A stretch of DNA of 64,000 nt from Clonostachys chloroleuca (lineage: Eukaryota > Ascomycota > Sordariomycetes > Hypocreales > Bionectriaceae). The notes beneath the pieces are model-generated. The model was not told the DNA's origin. It ran no database searches and was given only the letters and a program-made list of their open reading frames with translations. The translations under genes and the position numbers were made by a program. The stretch covers positions 9,796,001 through 9,860,000 of the forward strand of contig JBANAY010000004.1 of assembly GCA_037952775.1 (NCBI GenBank), in the 5' to 3' direction. Below are positions 42,175-55,146 of this stretch, piece by piece (the first letter of the stretch is position 1; every line of letters begins with the position of its first letter).

Positions 42175-44444
42175 CTAGATTATGCCGAACCGCTTTGATG
42201 AAGTTCGTTTGTGAGCAGTTACAGTATCATGTCTACTGGAAATATTCTTATATGCTCTGCGCACCTCTCGAGGCTCATCAGAAATGAGTGCCCCTCTTTC
42301 GATCAGAAATTCGGCCATTTCACCGTCGTTTGCCTCCACAGCATAAGACAAAGGCGTTTTCGCAAGTCGGTCCTTTGTCTTTACACTGGCGCCCATATCC
42401 ACCAGAAGCTGAGCAAGGCCAATGTTGCCCCTTTTGACCGCATAGTAGAAGGGTGTTTTACCACCCCCATCCTCAATCTTAAGGGCGGTGACACTCTTCT
42501 CGATCAATAACTTTACGACGCCTTCATGGCCATCTCTCACCGCAAAATGGAGGGGCGATCTACCTGCTACATCACGGCTCAGGGGGTCGGCGCCGCTGTC
42601 CAAAAGACACTTCACAACAGAGTCATTGCCTATCTCTGCGGCGAAAGATAACGGCGTTCGCAAACCTTGATTGGGCATTTCCAAATCTTCTCTGTTGCAT
42701 GTGGGTAAAAGCATACAGACAATCTTGACGTAACCCTTTTCTGAAGCGTATGATAACGGTGTCCTTGAGTATGCATCTTTCTTGGTAAATCCGTGAGGAG
42801 CGGAAGCAGCACCCATCTCAAGTAACAATCTCACAACTGGCGTGCGGCCATTCTCCACAGCATAACAGAGGGGTGTTTTGTGGAGGGCATCTACTGAGGC
42901 AATATCTGCTCCCCTCTCGACCAGCAGCCGCACCATGTCCTCCCTGCCAAGCAGCACGGCGTACCCCAACGCTGACTGGCGAGGAAATGATATTAGCTCA
43001 ATGCCCGCATTCAACAGCAGCTCAACAGCATCAAGGCTTCCCCCTTCACCGCCCCTATTAAAAGTGAGTCCCCTTCGTCATTTTCAGCGACCTCGTTAAT
43101 CGTAAAATGACTCCTACCGACAAGAACCTCGAGAACCTTAGCATGGCCATATTCGGCTGCTGCCCAAAAGACCTTGGACAGTTTGCCAGCCTGAAACTCG
43201 GCCTCTATGTCGTTAAGAGTAAGCAAAAGCCACACAATATCACTGTGGCCAGCACTCGCTGCTTCGGTGAAGCCGCTTGCCCCTGGGAATCTTGTGACAG
43301 CTATTTCTGCAGACTCATTACTGATGTCTCCGACCCCGAAGGAGGATTCTTCCTTCGCTCTTCTTTGGCGTAACAGATTGCCCCTCTGGACACAGATATG
43401 CCGTACAGAGAATCTCGTGGGCGAAAAAGATGTCAGATCTATCGGTACAGTCAAATGTGATTGGAACCTCTCGAAACGCTTCATTTTGAAGTCCAGGTCT
43501 CTGACATAAATGGCGATCGGCTTCGCTTTATCCGTGGTGTCGCAGCAGTGGAGTATGGCCAGTCCTACTCCGCGGACTTTCACGCCCAAGTAATTGACAT
43601 ACAGATGAATGCCTCGGCTATTACTAGTGGGAGGCTCGTCGACAGTATCAAGCTTGCCAAATCTGACGATATTCATGCTATCGGAAAAGGCATCCGGCGA
43701 TGTGGCGAGTAATCCGCCTCGCTGATCTCGTGATCGCCAGGCAAAAATCGTTTGATCGTCCGAGATACGCATGATCTCCTCTTGAAGCCTTATGAAGGCG
43801 TTCTCTCTCTCGCCATATATCAATGACATGTTGATGCCAAAGATCCCAAGAAGAGAATAGGCGCGATCCTCGATCCGGGTGGTTTTCCTTTGCGAAGCCC
43901 ATGACATTCGCTGCGCAACGCTTTGCGACATGTGATCCTCCTCTCCAGAGAGGATACTTCGGGGTATTCTAGTACATGCCGAAATAATCTCTCCCAGCTC
44001 CTCCTTTGTCCCAAGCACCTGCCAGTCCTTATCATAGAAAATCATGGAGCGAGGGGCAATCAGCTCCTGCAATGTCCACCCCCGGGTGAACCATTTGCTA
44101 GAAGCCATTCCATATGTCGCCGTTACGTCGGCTAGGTACGCATAGCACACATCTGCTTCTTCGTACCAGTAGTACATCGAGTTGATCGCCTCGGAAAGCT
44201 CAGCACTGCTCGTTTTATCGATGCAGGCGGAGTCAATCCAGGCGTATTCGAAGCCATTGGCAGCAGCGACGGAGCAGAAGCCCCGGAGTTTCTCATAGCC
44301 CTGTTTGCCTTTGGCGTGGGAGCCTACAACATCCTGTAGAGTAACTTCCTCCTCGCCCCAGACGTGTGACAAGATGGCATGACGCGGGATTTCCCCGTCT
44401 CTGAACTCTCGCAGGGTGTAGGTACTCGTGCTAATAAGGCGCAT
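42175..44444 (-). CDS. HET-domain protein with C-terminal ankyrin repeats, one-base frameshift
   Basis: Heterokaryon-incompatibility-type protein; HET domains trigger cell death on nonself or stress recognition. The start at 44444 gives MRLISTSTYTLREF. All HET blocks are present: AILSHVWGEEEVTLQD, then GFEYAWIDSACIDKTSSAE with INSMYYWYEEADVCYAYL, then WFTRGWTLQELIAPRSMIFY. After about 430 residues the frame breaks in a run of five Gs (plus strand C5 at 43040-43044); a sixth base would carry it straight into the next open frame, which encodes the remaining ankyrin repeats (LLVERGADIASVDALHKTPL; CLLDSGADPLSRDVAGRSPL; LIERGALISDE) to the stop at 42175. As sequenced, translation ends at 43011 with the HET domain and two degenerate repeats. 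A homopolymer miscall is as likely as a true lesion. No introns. Confidence 0.85.
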
Positions 44445-47400
44445 GATCTAGTGGGAGGGTTACCACTTCGGGTGAGTTCTGCGCCTTAGGGGGGAGGAAA
44501 CTCCGGAAAGAAGCTATGTCTTCGTGAAGGATTGAGTCGAGAGTTGTAGTGTCAAGGCTGATGGATTCGTGCGGTCAGCGGTGGTGGAGCCATGACGGCG
44601 CAGTCGCTATTCGCGCAGTCGCTATTCCATCATGCATCTGCTCCACACAACCCCTGCAAGCGACTTACCAGCTGTGTTGTTGGATGTTCGACAGCAAGTT
44701 TCCAACTTGGGGAATGCATACATATTCCATTTCTTGCTCATTATTGTGCGTTTGCTGACCTCTTTGGCCGCTTTCCAAAGGAGCTTCGTCGATATATTCT
44801 GCCGCAGGCCGTTGGCCATGGCACACTGAATATAGACCTGATCTTCTCGTGCTTATCAAGTGAAACTGGGGATTATATCGCTAGGCGCTGTCTCCCATCC
44901 TTCACCTTCTTGAAGAAGGTTATAGGGTATGTGGAACGAGTGGCATAGATAATGTCAATTCAAGGTCATAGATGGGCAAATAGTTCGGCGTGTTGCCCGA
45001 TGGAGCTCTCATTGAGTCTTGAACAGCTTGGCTTGAACTCATTTGGAGGCTGCAGGGATTCCAGAGCAACCGAATCTTTGTCATCGATCCGGAAATATAT
45101 AATTCAACCCACCGGCTTTGTTACTCTCGCTCAATCTCATCCACATACCCTTCTGCAGCTAACCATTAGAGATCTATTAACAAACAAATGTCTTGTCTTG
45201 AGACAGAACATGTGGCTAGTAGTCCAAATTACAGATTGAGAATCAGTCCTGTAGGGATTCAGCACCCTGCTCGTCTTCCAGCATTGGGCAGCCCCTTTTT
45301 CTTAGTATCAAACTCTGCATGAGCGTTCTTGCCGAAATTCCTGGCAGCTCCATCAGCGAAAAGACCCCAGCGACTTTGTTACACCGCGACATCCAAATTC
45401 TGGATTTGGGATGGATGATCTCATAGTCTGATCTCGCCCTGCGTACTCCGATGCTTCCCAGCCCAACATTTTCTCCCTACCGACAGCCTGGAAAGATTCA
45501 TCATCATCAAGTAAACCTATTATATGATCTGTCAAGGCGCGCAGATCATCGACGGTATGCTCATCCTCGTTCTGGTGGACAATGAGCTGCTAAATGGCAC
45601 GATCAACTGGGGTAGTCAAGATTGTCGGTGGCAAACAAGGACCTTGATTGCTTTCTGCATTGTTAACAGCCGCTATGCTTCGAAAGATGCTCCTCCGATC
45701 GTCTGGGTTGCCTTGACTGCGGCTGGACTTAGTCATGCTGTGATACAGCCCCAGAGCGAAGGAACCCGTAGTGCTTGAAAGATTATGCTACAAGTATCAG
45801 AGAGCACAAAGTCACATTTCATGCAGAAAATAGCCCCCAGAAAAAACATCTCATATACCTACATACGTTTGCTTGGAATTGATTGGTGCTGCAAAGGGAA
45901 AGAGCGAGCAGAATTTTTTCAGCAGTAGCTCCAAGCAATTGGAGATTGACGCGCTCCGAAATCTGACAATTCATTGATCGTTGACTCCTTGAATTCAGAA
46001 TTAGAAAGGTCTTCAGGGGGCTGACAAAAGGAATTCAAGAAAGAGAGTAAGATATCAGGGACGTGGCTGACAGCTGACGGTGGGGCGTGCAAACCCCTCT
46101 TGAACACTCTCCTTAATGTACATTGCACTGAGTCGCAAATTATCAGCTATATATCGAGATTGACTTTGATATGTTGCATGCCAAAACCTGCATGGTGCTA
46201 CGCCAATACGTGTTCTGCTGCGAGGTGGATTAGCAGCGTCAAACTACCGCTTGGCGTAATCTAGTCCCTGTATGTTCGCCTTGGCCTAGAAAACGCCTGT
46301 AGACAACTGGCTATAAATGGTTACTTCGCCAGGTCAAAGGTTTGTCAAGTCATGTAAGCAATATGTAGTGCTATATTCTGTATCTGATGTTGTGTTTGAA
46401 GACTTGACGATGGCCTAATGGTATCATTCCCTATAAAGAAAAAGTTGGTGTAGTGGGAGCAGGGGTACTATCTGTGAAAAAGCTGCCGGAAGGCGCGATA
46501 GGGTAAGGGATAGTTTAATTAAAATCTAGGATTCAATCTACTTTGGCAATCATCAATGTGCGGCAGCCATAGAGTTGAGCGAGTTGTGTCAAACCTGGTT
46601 GTTGTCGGAGTGGATGCTCCTATAGGGTGGGGTGAGGTACGAAATGGACACCTAGATCAACGTTACAAAGGGCTGACTGGACGTGACAATTTGGGATACT
46701 GAAATGTGTTTAGCCTTTAATTTAGTACGCAATTGCTCGTTCTCGTCGAACAGAGCAACGGCCTGTGCTAGCGTGGGTATGGGACAATCAAGTGGCATCC
46801 AAAGAACGTAATACATGAATTTGGTCAAGGCAGCAAAGCTCGGCCTGGAGAGTGGTAATTTTGCAAATACGACAATCCTGGGCCTCCAGCGCATTACACA
46901 TGTAGGTATGAAGCTCCTCCAACCTCAGCGCTTGCTGTAGCAGATGATGCATGGGGATTACAGCTGCTTACGCACCTCTTGGCAGTCGTGTTGGTGCCCT
47001 GCTCACCGCATTCGGACTAGCGGTTGTCCAGGCTTGGGCCGCTTACTTGTTTCTCCGCTTACATAATTGGCCTCGTCGCAACTGCCATGCCTTACGTTTC
47101 AAAGTCCGACAGGCGAGAAGATTGAATAGGAAAAAGGGCCATCATCATCATCGGGCTTCGGCTGGTACGAGCTCTATCAGCTTACGGCGAAATCACTTGC
47201 GAGACAGTCGGCCCGTAGCCACATGAGTAAGAACTGGCAAACATCGACGACTCTGAAAGTTATTTCCTTCCTCGTCCTGATTGCCGCCCGCTTGGCTCTG
47301 AGGCCTCAAATCTCTTGGTGGGTACACTCAGTCTCCTCTCGCTGGGTCTGTTATCATTCGTCTGACATGCAAGCTGCGGCAGAGACAGGGTAAGCCCCAA

Positions 47401-49002
47401 TTACGGACGACGAGACGTTGCCCATGGTCCGGCTTGGTTTCCGGCACACAGAGAGCCGCTCAGCTCAATATTCTCGCAAGCTGTCGACAGCAGTGCCCCG
47501 ATTTGGCCGTATTTCTGCGAAGGAGAATTACATCGTGATTCACTGCAAGCTGCACCACGCCACAGAAAGCAACACCGATCCCGCCGATCAGGGAGGGACG
47601 GGATGCTCCCAGAGCCATGCTACGCCAAGCCGCTGGGGGCAAGAATGATTCATCAGCGAGCGAGGAAGGCCTCCTATTTTTAGGCTCGTTGACGCGCCAG
47701 CCACTGCAGTCAGCAACAACGAGACGGTGTAGCCGCGCATCTTGATTCCGCTTTAGGAGCGTGCGCCGAACTCCAGGCGCCTGATCTCACTCATCGTCCA
47801 GATTAATGGATGGTCCCACGTGCTGGGCGCCAATAATCTGCCAAAATCGGTGGCGCTGCGGGTGGCTGCCACGGGCTGTTGGCTCTCGTTTCATCCATTC
47901 AGACCTCGTTTGCTGCAGTTAATGCCGGCAGTGGGCCGGCCCATCGCCGTTGGCTCTAAGAGTCCGAGCCGTCGCAACTAGACTGCCCTGGGCCCCCATC
48001 CAGACATCAAATTGAGAACCTTCTGTGGATATTTGACTTGCTGACCGACCCGAGACAACGCATGAGCGCAACCAACAGACACCGTGGCGGTGCGAGATGA
48101 CCTGTTTTCCCGCCCTTCTTTCGTTCACATGCCTCGGCCCAATGCCTGGCGCTTCTTATTGTGGACATTCTTTCTTTCTTTTTTGCTTCGATTTATTTTG
48201 ATCCAAGGACTTTTGATGGTGGCATGGTGCATACGCATATGTACGGTGCCATCACTAGGCGCCACTAGATATGCGGCTCACACACCACCAACAGACGGAC
48301 TCTCAACACCACCACACATCTAGCAATTCCTTCCACTGTAGACATCCTTCCAAGGCTACGCACACACACACCGCTGGTGGTGCGAGTTAGGGGCAGTCCC
48401 AGGCTAAGGCCAAGCGCTCAAGCGCAACAAGCTACCCGTTGAGGTAATATTCACCCCTCACTTATACAAGCATAGATGGCCTAACATAAGCGCCAGCAGA
48501 GCCAAGCAAAATTTGGTCTGTGGGAAAAGCAGCCTCGGTCCCGGTAGATTAATGCCGTTTCAGCCCTGCGCAGACAGTATCCAGGGTGAGAGGGCCTTGT
48601 GCCCGTGGCTCCCACCCCTGTCCCGACATAAGCTCGACAATCCCTCCCAGATCTAGGAAGACCCTCATCTTACAACATGGATCAACGTGGGCGACTAGTC
48701 ATGGTTGTCACGTTTGTATTATTAGTCTGGTAATGGCGGATCCTCTTTTTGCGAGCTGCGATGTGTCCGTGTCTCCGGGATGAGGGACCGCAGCCCTTTT
48801 TTATGGTTCTGGCCCTGGCAACGGCTTCAGGGCTGGCATTGGTATTTAAGCTGATGGCCCGCTCCCGTCAACTAAGTCGATGGCCGTTACCGACAACAAG
48901 AGACAAGACACTTTGCCGCAGTCGTTAGCTCGTCTGTTTCCAGAGGCTCTTCGCCATCCATCGCCTGTCTAAGAGTTTCGGTCATCTCTTCTCACGCCCA
49001 AG
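44445..49002. other. 4.6 kb gene-poor region
   Basis: No gene could be supported. A minus-strand stretch at about 45353-45700 looks weakly coding (LTTPVDRAI, stop, QLIVHQNEDEHTVDDLRALT) with a TAG breaking it. Short plus-strand frames near 46950-47220 look like fragments of a membrane protein. From 48480 to 49000 the sequence is a typical CT-rich fungal promoter and leader for the transporter at 49003, with a TATTTAAG box at about 48842. Confidence 0.4.
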
Positions 49003-50763
49003 ATGAGTTCCTCTATCAAACTTGGGGACCTCGAGTCCCAGTCTGTCATCACTCTCCCCGTACAGAGCCCCGTTCCGAACTTTTTCCAAAGCGAGGTACC
49101 AACCGCCGTACCAAGTGAGGCACCGAGCGGTGTCACGACTCGAGTTGCAACACCCGTCCCGGACAAGTTCCCCGAGAAGGTCTCAGAGAAAGAAACGGCC
49201 GATCAGATCTGGGACAAGGACCCCGCCAACCCCTATAACTGGGGCTCTGGGACGAAGGCAATCCATGTTATCATGCTCTCACTGGTATCGTGCTTAGCGT
49301 AAGATATATTTGCAGTCCACTATGAGATGTCATCACGCTCACAGTTGTTCTAGTTCCATTTCCGCCTCCATCGTCAGTCCCGCCATCACCTATCTCGGAG
49401 CACAGTTCAGCATTACTAGCCGCACCACCATCATCCTCACCCTCACCCTCTATGTCATCGCCCTGGCTTTCGGTCCAATCATCGGTGGCCCGCTCTCCGA
49501 GACTTTGGGACGTCGATGGGTCTATGTGGGATGTGTCCTTACCGGTGCCCTCTTCACAATCGGTGCCGCTGAGGCACCTAATTTCGCCGCCTTGTGCATC
49601 TTCAGATTCCTCGCCGGTTTCTGCTGGGGCCCTACCATGGCCATCGCAGTCGGGTCATGCAGTGAACTCTTCAGGCCAGAGAAGCGAGGCCCAGTCAGCG
49701 CCATTGTCGTCCTCATGGGTTTCTTCGGTCCAGGTCTTGGGTTCGTACATCTCTTACCCCTCTCGCGTTTCAGCTAGTTTTGGAAACTAACAACTCTAGC
49801 AGCCCGGTTGTTGGTGCTTACGCCGTAGTCGAGCACAACTGGCGATGGACGCAGTACTGCCTGCTGATGATCTCTGCCGTTGCCCTCGTCTTCACCTTCG
49901 TGTCGAAGGAGACCTTCCACCCCATTATCCGCCGCCGTCTCGCCATCAAGGCCGGTCTCCCAGTTCCCGAATCCCCCTCCGTATATGAGCGCCTCCATGA
50001 GTTCCTCTTCCGCTCAGTTCTCCGCCCTGTGCGTATGCTCTTCCTCGAGCCTATCGTGACCTGCGTCTGCCTCTATGTAGCCCTGGGCTTCGGCACACTG
50101 TTCAGCTTCTTCGCTGCCGTTCCCTACGTCTTCACCCTGGTGTACAAGTTCTCCGTCAAGCAGTGCGGCCTCGTCTTCCTCGCCGTCATTATTGGCTGCG
50201 TTCTGGGTCTGGTGACCATGATCGTTTGCGATAAGCTCTTCTACCAGAAGCAGGTTGCCCGCCACCCTCCTAACCTCGTCCCCCCCGAGCACCGCCTCTA
50301 CGGCGCCATGGTCGGCAGCATCGTGCTTCCCATCGGCCTCTTCTGGTTCGGCTGGTCCGCTCGCGAGAGCGTGTCCTGGGCCAGTCCTGCTGCCGCCATC
50401 ATCTTCTTCGCCTGGGGCAACATCTGCATCTTCATCAGCACCTTCCAATACAAGGGAGACACCTACACGTCAGATGTCGTCGCCAGCGCCGCCAGCGCAA
50501 ACAGTCTGGCCCGGTACGGCTTCGCCGCTGCCTTCCCCCTCTTCACCGTTCAGAGTGAGTGACTTCTTTTCCCTCGAATCGATAATCGGTGACGTTTGGC
50601 TAACATTATATCCTTTTCAGTGTACCAAAAGCTTGATATTGCATGGGCGAGCAGCCTCCTCGGTTTCATCGCAATCGCCATGATGCCCATCCCATGGGTT
50701 CTGTTCAAGTTTGGCCGCCGCATCAGGGCCAAGAGTCAGTACGACACCATCAAGTACGAGTAA
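49003..50763 (+). CDS. MFS drug/polyamine-type exporter (DHA1)
   Basis: Plasma-membrane proton antiporter of the DHA1 type. Four exons: 49003-49298, 49354-49740, 49803-50554 and 50621-50763, all with GT...AG introns of 55-66 bp. A 75-residue hydrophilic N-terminal tail precedes DPANPYNWGSGTKAIHVIML. Landmarks: GPLSETLGRRWVYVG (motif A), FRFLAGFCWGPTMAIAVGSC, EKRGPVSAIVVLMGFFGPGL (motif C region), NWRWTQYCLLMISA, PEHRLYGAMVGSIVLPIGLF, and ANSLARYGFAAAFPLFTVQM spanning the last intron. Closest in layout to Tpo1/Flr1-like polyamine and azole exporters. The frame is intact, with strongly C-ending codons, suggesting good expression. Convergent with the rhodopsin-fold gene; about 410 bp separate the two stops. 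Confidence 0.9.
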
Positions 50764-51175
50764 AACGGACTTTCACGACTACATTGCGACATCCAGGTTG
50801 CATTTGATGAACATAGACGGGACATAAAAGGAATACATAGTTTGGTTATTTATATAAAGTCTTCTGGTTTGTTTATTTTTCAGCGTTTTTTATCTGGTTA
50901 TACCACACACAACATAAGTATAGATCTATTGTTTCGGTACCAATCATCGTCTCGAGTAATTGCAATTTCGTCCCAAAAATAACTCGCTCCTGATCCGAGT
51001 CGCCCTCCAATGAGTAAAGTGAGTTAGTTCGCCTCGACTCTTTCATGCCAAAAAAAAATCATCCTTACAGGTGTCATATCTCGTTCCGTGTCGACAGTTT
51101 GATTCGTTTCCTCTGCGGGATTAACATCATAAATAATTGAATTCGTACCTGCACTCTTCTCCGTTATTTGTTTCC
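50764..51175. other. convergent 3-prime region
   Basis: Shared terminator region of the transporter and the rhodopsin-fold gene, T-rich and A-rich; no gene. Confidence 0.5.
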
Positions 51176-52601
51176 TCATCGAGTGCTGTTGCTGCGAGAT
51201 CTGTTTAGAGAATTGGCCCAGCTCGACCTAGAGAATCTGGGCAGGCTCTTTGTCTCGGACAGTCCGGGGAGGCTCCTGATCTCGTATTCAATGGTAACCG
51301 ACCGGCGTTCGAGAATGGAGGAGTGGCTCTCTCCCTTGTCCTTATCCTTGTCCGGTGTGGGTAGGCGGGCCGAGCCTGAGCCGCTCTCGAGTTTCTCCCA
51401 CTGCTCGCTTGGCTGAGCTGCGCGGACGGTGGCCTGGGAAATGCCCCTAGCTGGGTTTCCGTTTCGCCCGCGGGGACCGAGGCTGGCAATGGTGTTCCGG
51501 CGGCTGCGTTCGCTGCCGCCAAACGTCATGAATGAGAGGGGCGTGAGCCGCGAGGTCTCGTTGGACTCGTCCTCTTGGCCGCGCCACTTGCGGACGAGCC
51601 GACGGACCATGGGCAGTGATCCAGCGATGAGGCCGATGCCGCACTCGGACAGTGACAGTATAATGACATATCCTATTTTGTCTGGAGACATATGGTGGTC
51701 AGCTTGGTGTTTCAGGGGTTGGTTGATGTTTGACTTACACAGGAAGTTGTCTTCCGGCTGACGGTAGGCTTTCAAAAACGGTATTCTCGCAATGGTAGTA
51801 ACAGAGGCGCTATCTTTTTAGTTAACCAATTCCAAAACAGTCCATTGGCAGCACGGATGTATCAGGAAGACTTACAAAGTACCGAGTGCTAAGACTACCA
51901 CGACCGAGAACTTGGCCCGGGCTCGTATCTGGGTGCTCCAAAGGATGAATATAGGCACAATGGCACATGCAAAATCCGTTACGATGCTCGAGATGGAAAC
52001 GAGATAGCTGATGTAGGTGATGACTTGGTTGGATGTGCATATCGCGGTGCCGGGCTGCCAGTCGGCCCAGATGGGGGGGCAGGATATCATGATACCAACG
52101 AAGCCGATCAGGGACGTCGCACAGGTCAAGACGGTAATGCTGTAGATTGTAAACCGGTGGACTGTAGCTTCGGCGATCCGGACGAGAGTGATGCAAATGG
52201 CACACTTGATCGCACAGAGGGACGTGACGTAGAAGATCTGCCAAAGTATGACATATTTGACGGCTTCGAATTTTGTGTGATCATCGGTTGAGTCATCCTT
52301 GTACCCAAGCCCAACGAAGGTGCCGTAGGAGACGACCCCACATTCAGCCAGGAACAAGATCTAGATGGGAGTCAGAGGGCTGGTTGCCAAGTAGTGAGGC
52401 ACTGGACAGGATACTTACCAAACCCACAAGCATAAGGCCATCGTCCAGGCCGAATAATTTATCAGAGAATCGCACCACAGTACGCAGAGAAACAGTGATG
52501 AACGAGAGGCCGGCCAGAACACAGGTAACAGCAAGAATAGTGGCCGCAAACCCGGTTGGGGCCAGGTGCGTAGGCAGCTGAGCTGGATCAGCGGGCGACA
52601 T
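51176..52601 (-). CDS. rhodopsin-fold integral membrane protein (PTH11/SAT4-like, Rhodopsin_2 family)
   Basis: Seven-helix membrane protein of the large fungal family related to PTH11-type receptors. The start at 52601 gives MSPADPAQLPTHLAPTGFAA; helix 1 is ILAVTCVLAGLSFITVSLR, and LFGLDDGLMLVGL leads into an intron. Exon 2 carries KYVILWQIFYVTSLCAIKCA, the IGFVGIMISCPPIWADW loop, TAICTSNQVITYISYLVSI and VTDFACAIVPIFILWSTQIR. After two more introns comes YVIILSLSECGIGLIAGSLP and a 110-residue Ser/Arg-rich cytosolic tail (LPRFSRSSWANSLNRSRSNS) to 51176. No CFEM domain is present. An upstream ATG would add about 55 residues without a motif. Role: likely sensing or signalling at the plasma membrane; ligand unknown. 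Confidence 0.88.
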
Positions 52602-54777
52602 ACTTGCTTGGTCTGAACCCGCAATGCGTTTTTGTTGTCTTGGGACTAAGAAGGGAGGAAATCTAATAAAGAGACCTAGGAATCTGGAGAGCTGGGGGGA
52701 CAAGCTGCATTTGTTCTCCAGGATTGCTTGGACACGGCGTGGTGTGTGGCGATGATAAGTCTGAGACACAATAGTCTGGCCAGAGAGCCTATTGAATGGC
52801 TAAAAGTAGCCCCTCACGACAGGTCGCTTTGACGCTCAGCTCCTGCTCAGACTGTCCTGAGGGGCTTAAGCGTTGGACCTGGCAGGAGACTACTCGACTG
52901 ACAGGCGGGCGGCGATCTCAGATGGGGCCAGTGCGCCTTCCCAAGCTTGAAACGAGACCAAATCGGCCAGCTGCGATGATTTGGGGTGCATGACACTGGT
53001 TAATTGGGGAGGAAGGACCGTTTCACGCCTGGATTTTGACTGCGTTGGCTAGTGGGTTTTCGAGAAAGGGCACGGGCTTTGAGGCTCTGTGCAAAGAACC
53101 TACCTACGGACCGCAGACTGTGCGCTGGACTCTGCCTGTAAGTACGTAGGTGATCTGGGTAGCAAGTAGATCTGAGCAGGAAGTAGGGATGCCCTCGGAA
53201 GCCGCCCGCGCCACTGTTTTACGAGACTCGAAATGCAATGCCCGTGTAGTGGGAGATCCGGCCCTGGCGAGCGCTACTGGCCAGTTTGGAATTTTTTATT
53301 CTATTTATTGCTCCTGGCGTAAGAGACAAGCAGCCCAATTCCGCAATTTTGGGAAAAGGGAAATGCAGTCGAGCGATCTACCGACACGGCTCATGCAAGT
53401 CTTGGTAAATATTTATCACATGAGCGGTGTGGCAGCCAGCCTCAGCATCGACCTACTGCAACCACTAAGATCACCGATTGCTGAGACATGGCGCTGAAGG
53501 CGGCATCCGGTGGCTGAGCAAACAATTGAGAAAAGAGGGAAAATTGAGAATAGAGGGAAAGAGTGAGGAAAGAGTGCGCCGTTGGCCACGACTCCAGCTC
53601 ATTGCACGGCATCTCGCTGCTTCGCCACAACAGCCTCGGACGGTAAAGCCATGCGCAGATCGGATCGTCGCCGTCATTTAATCGCCCCGGACATCACACA
53701 CTTGAAACGCCCCAGAGGAACGGATGGGCCGTAAAATTATTCTCCGTCAGCGTTCTTCCGCCTGCATTGATGCACTAGGACCACCTGCTATGCTGACGCA
53801 CCATTCAGCCCGCCCAAAAACGACAAGCTCAGATGCTGGCACCACTTCCAGAACATGCTATTTTTTCCCGGAGTGCTTAAGCTTGAATTTCTTCTCTGAT
53901 TGGGCCACCGAAAAAAAGTTGATTCACATGCCACACGAAGTCCAGCCACTTGCACGCTGGCGATGGCCGGCGATTCTGAGTGTGCAATCCGCCTGTCAAT
54001 TGTAAGAATGTCCATTTCCGCTACTCTACATGGCACTTTTGCAGGTTTATGCATAGTATGAATGGCTTTCAAGAGCGGTGGCGCATCTCGGTCAGGTTCT
54101 TGTGACGCTACGAATGACTAATCCGGAGCCGACGTGATCTGCTATTTCGGATCCGACCCCAAGAGAACCAAATGCTCGACAAATTACTCCTCCTGGACGG
54201 CGCCGCACACCGATCAGCTGTTGTTTTCATAGGGAAAAAAGAATACACAACAAGATTGGCTTTGAACTCCAATGCCTCCCCCTCCTAACGTGCACCTGTA
54301 AGGGCGGCTGTGGCTATGCGAGGACAAGAATATCCCAACTGAATGAATACGAGGTTGATCATTGCTCTGAAAAGTAGGGATAGCCGGTCAAGCGCCGTGC
54401 GTACTGCGTTCACCAGTCAGAAAGCCACACGCGAGTGGTTGATGAGGCTTTAGTGCTGATTTTGCTCGCGAGGGTCTCAATGGCAAAGCATCATCACTAC
54501 GAGATTCCTCGACTCTTTGGCTCTTCTCTCGGGCAGCCTTCCATTCTGAATTCTTCAACACGAGGATCTGCGCTGTGGCTCATCATGACCGATGATGAAT
54601 TGTTCAATTTGGCAACCGCCGTCGTAACTAATAACAGATAAATACTCGCACATTTCCCCAATTTGACTATTCAATCTGATCAAACACATCAGCCAAATAA
54701 AAGCACAGTTCCATCATTCAAAACATCTCAACAACACCATCTCAAGCCTTTTCCGTCCAAAACCGGCAATCACCAAA
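52602..54777. other. intergenic, no gene seen
   Basis: 2.2 kb divergent spacer between the rhodopsin-fold gene and the small secreted protein. Short frames only. A TAAATA box near 54640 and an ACAACACC-rich leader precede the next gene. Confidence 0.5.
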
Positions 54778-55146
54778 ATGCGTGTCGCTGCCACTCTTGT
54801 TGTTGCTGTCCTGTCGTCTCTGGCTATGGCCGCCCCGGCTCAGACTGAGGGATCATCCGGATACGCCGATATCATCGTTAGAAAGAACCTCGGAGGCGTC
54901 ACCGGTGACCACACCGACACCAGAATCCTCGTGCCTCTTGGCAAGATGTTCACCGGTCACCCGGCTCTTGAGGCCGTCTCTACCCTCATCCTTGATGGAG
55001 CTATCGGAACCGATATCACTACCGTCAGCTGCACCCCTTTCAAGAACCCCGATGGCACCGGGAATGCTGGCGCTTCCTTTTCAAAGGACCGTCCTTCTTA
55101 CCTTTCCACCAATACTGTCACGGTGGGTAGCGTTTTCTGCGGCTAA
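54778..55146 (+). CDS. small secreted protein, effector-like
   Basis: Single-exon frame of 122 residues. The signal peptide MRVAATLVVAVLSSLAMAAP is clear, followed by a mature chain of about 100 residues rich in Thr, Gly and Asp, with only two cysteines (in TTVSCTPF and at the extreme C-terminus GSVFCG), which could form one disulfide. No known domain. Codons are strongly biased to C in third position and the leader has the ACAACACC/CAATCACC pattern of well-expressed fungal genes, so it is real. Such small secreted proteins include effectors, but also wall or developmental proteins. Function unknown. Confidence 0.75.
   Translation: MRVAATLVVAVLSSLAMAAPAQTEGSSGYADIIVRKNLGGVTGDHTDTRILVPLGKMFTGHPALEAVSTLILDGAIGTDITTVSCTPFKNPDGTGNAGASFSKDRPSYLSTNTVTVGSVFCG

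Noticed and set aside
44592..45240. Overlapping short frames upstream of the HET gene
   Set aside because: No motif and no consistent frame; likely promoter and decayed DNA.
50014..50448. Acidic antisense frame over the 49003 transporter
   Set aside because: Shadow of a clear MFS exon with strong codon bias.
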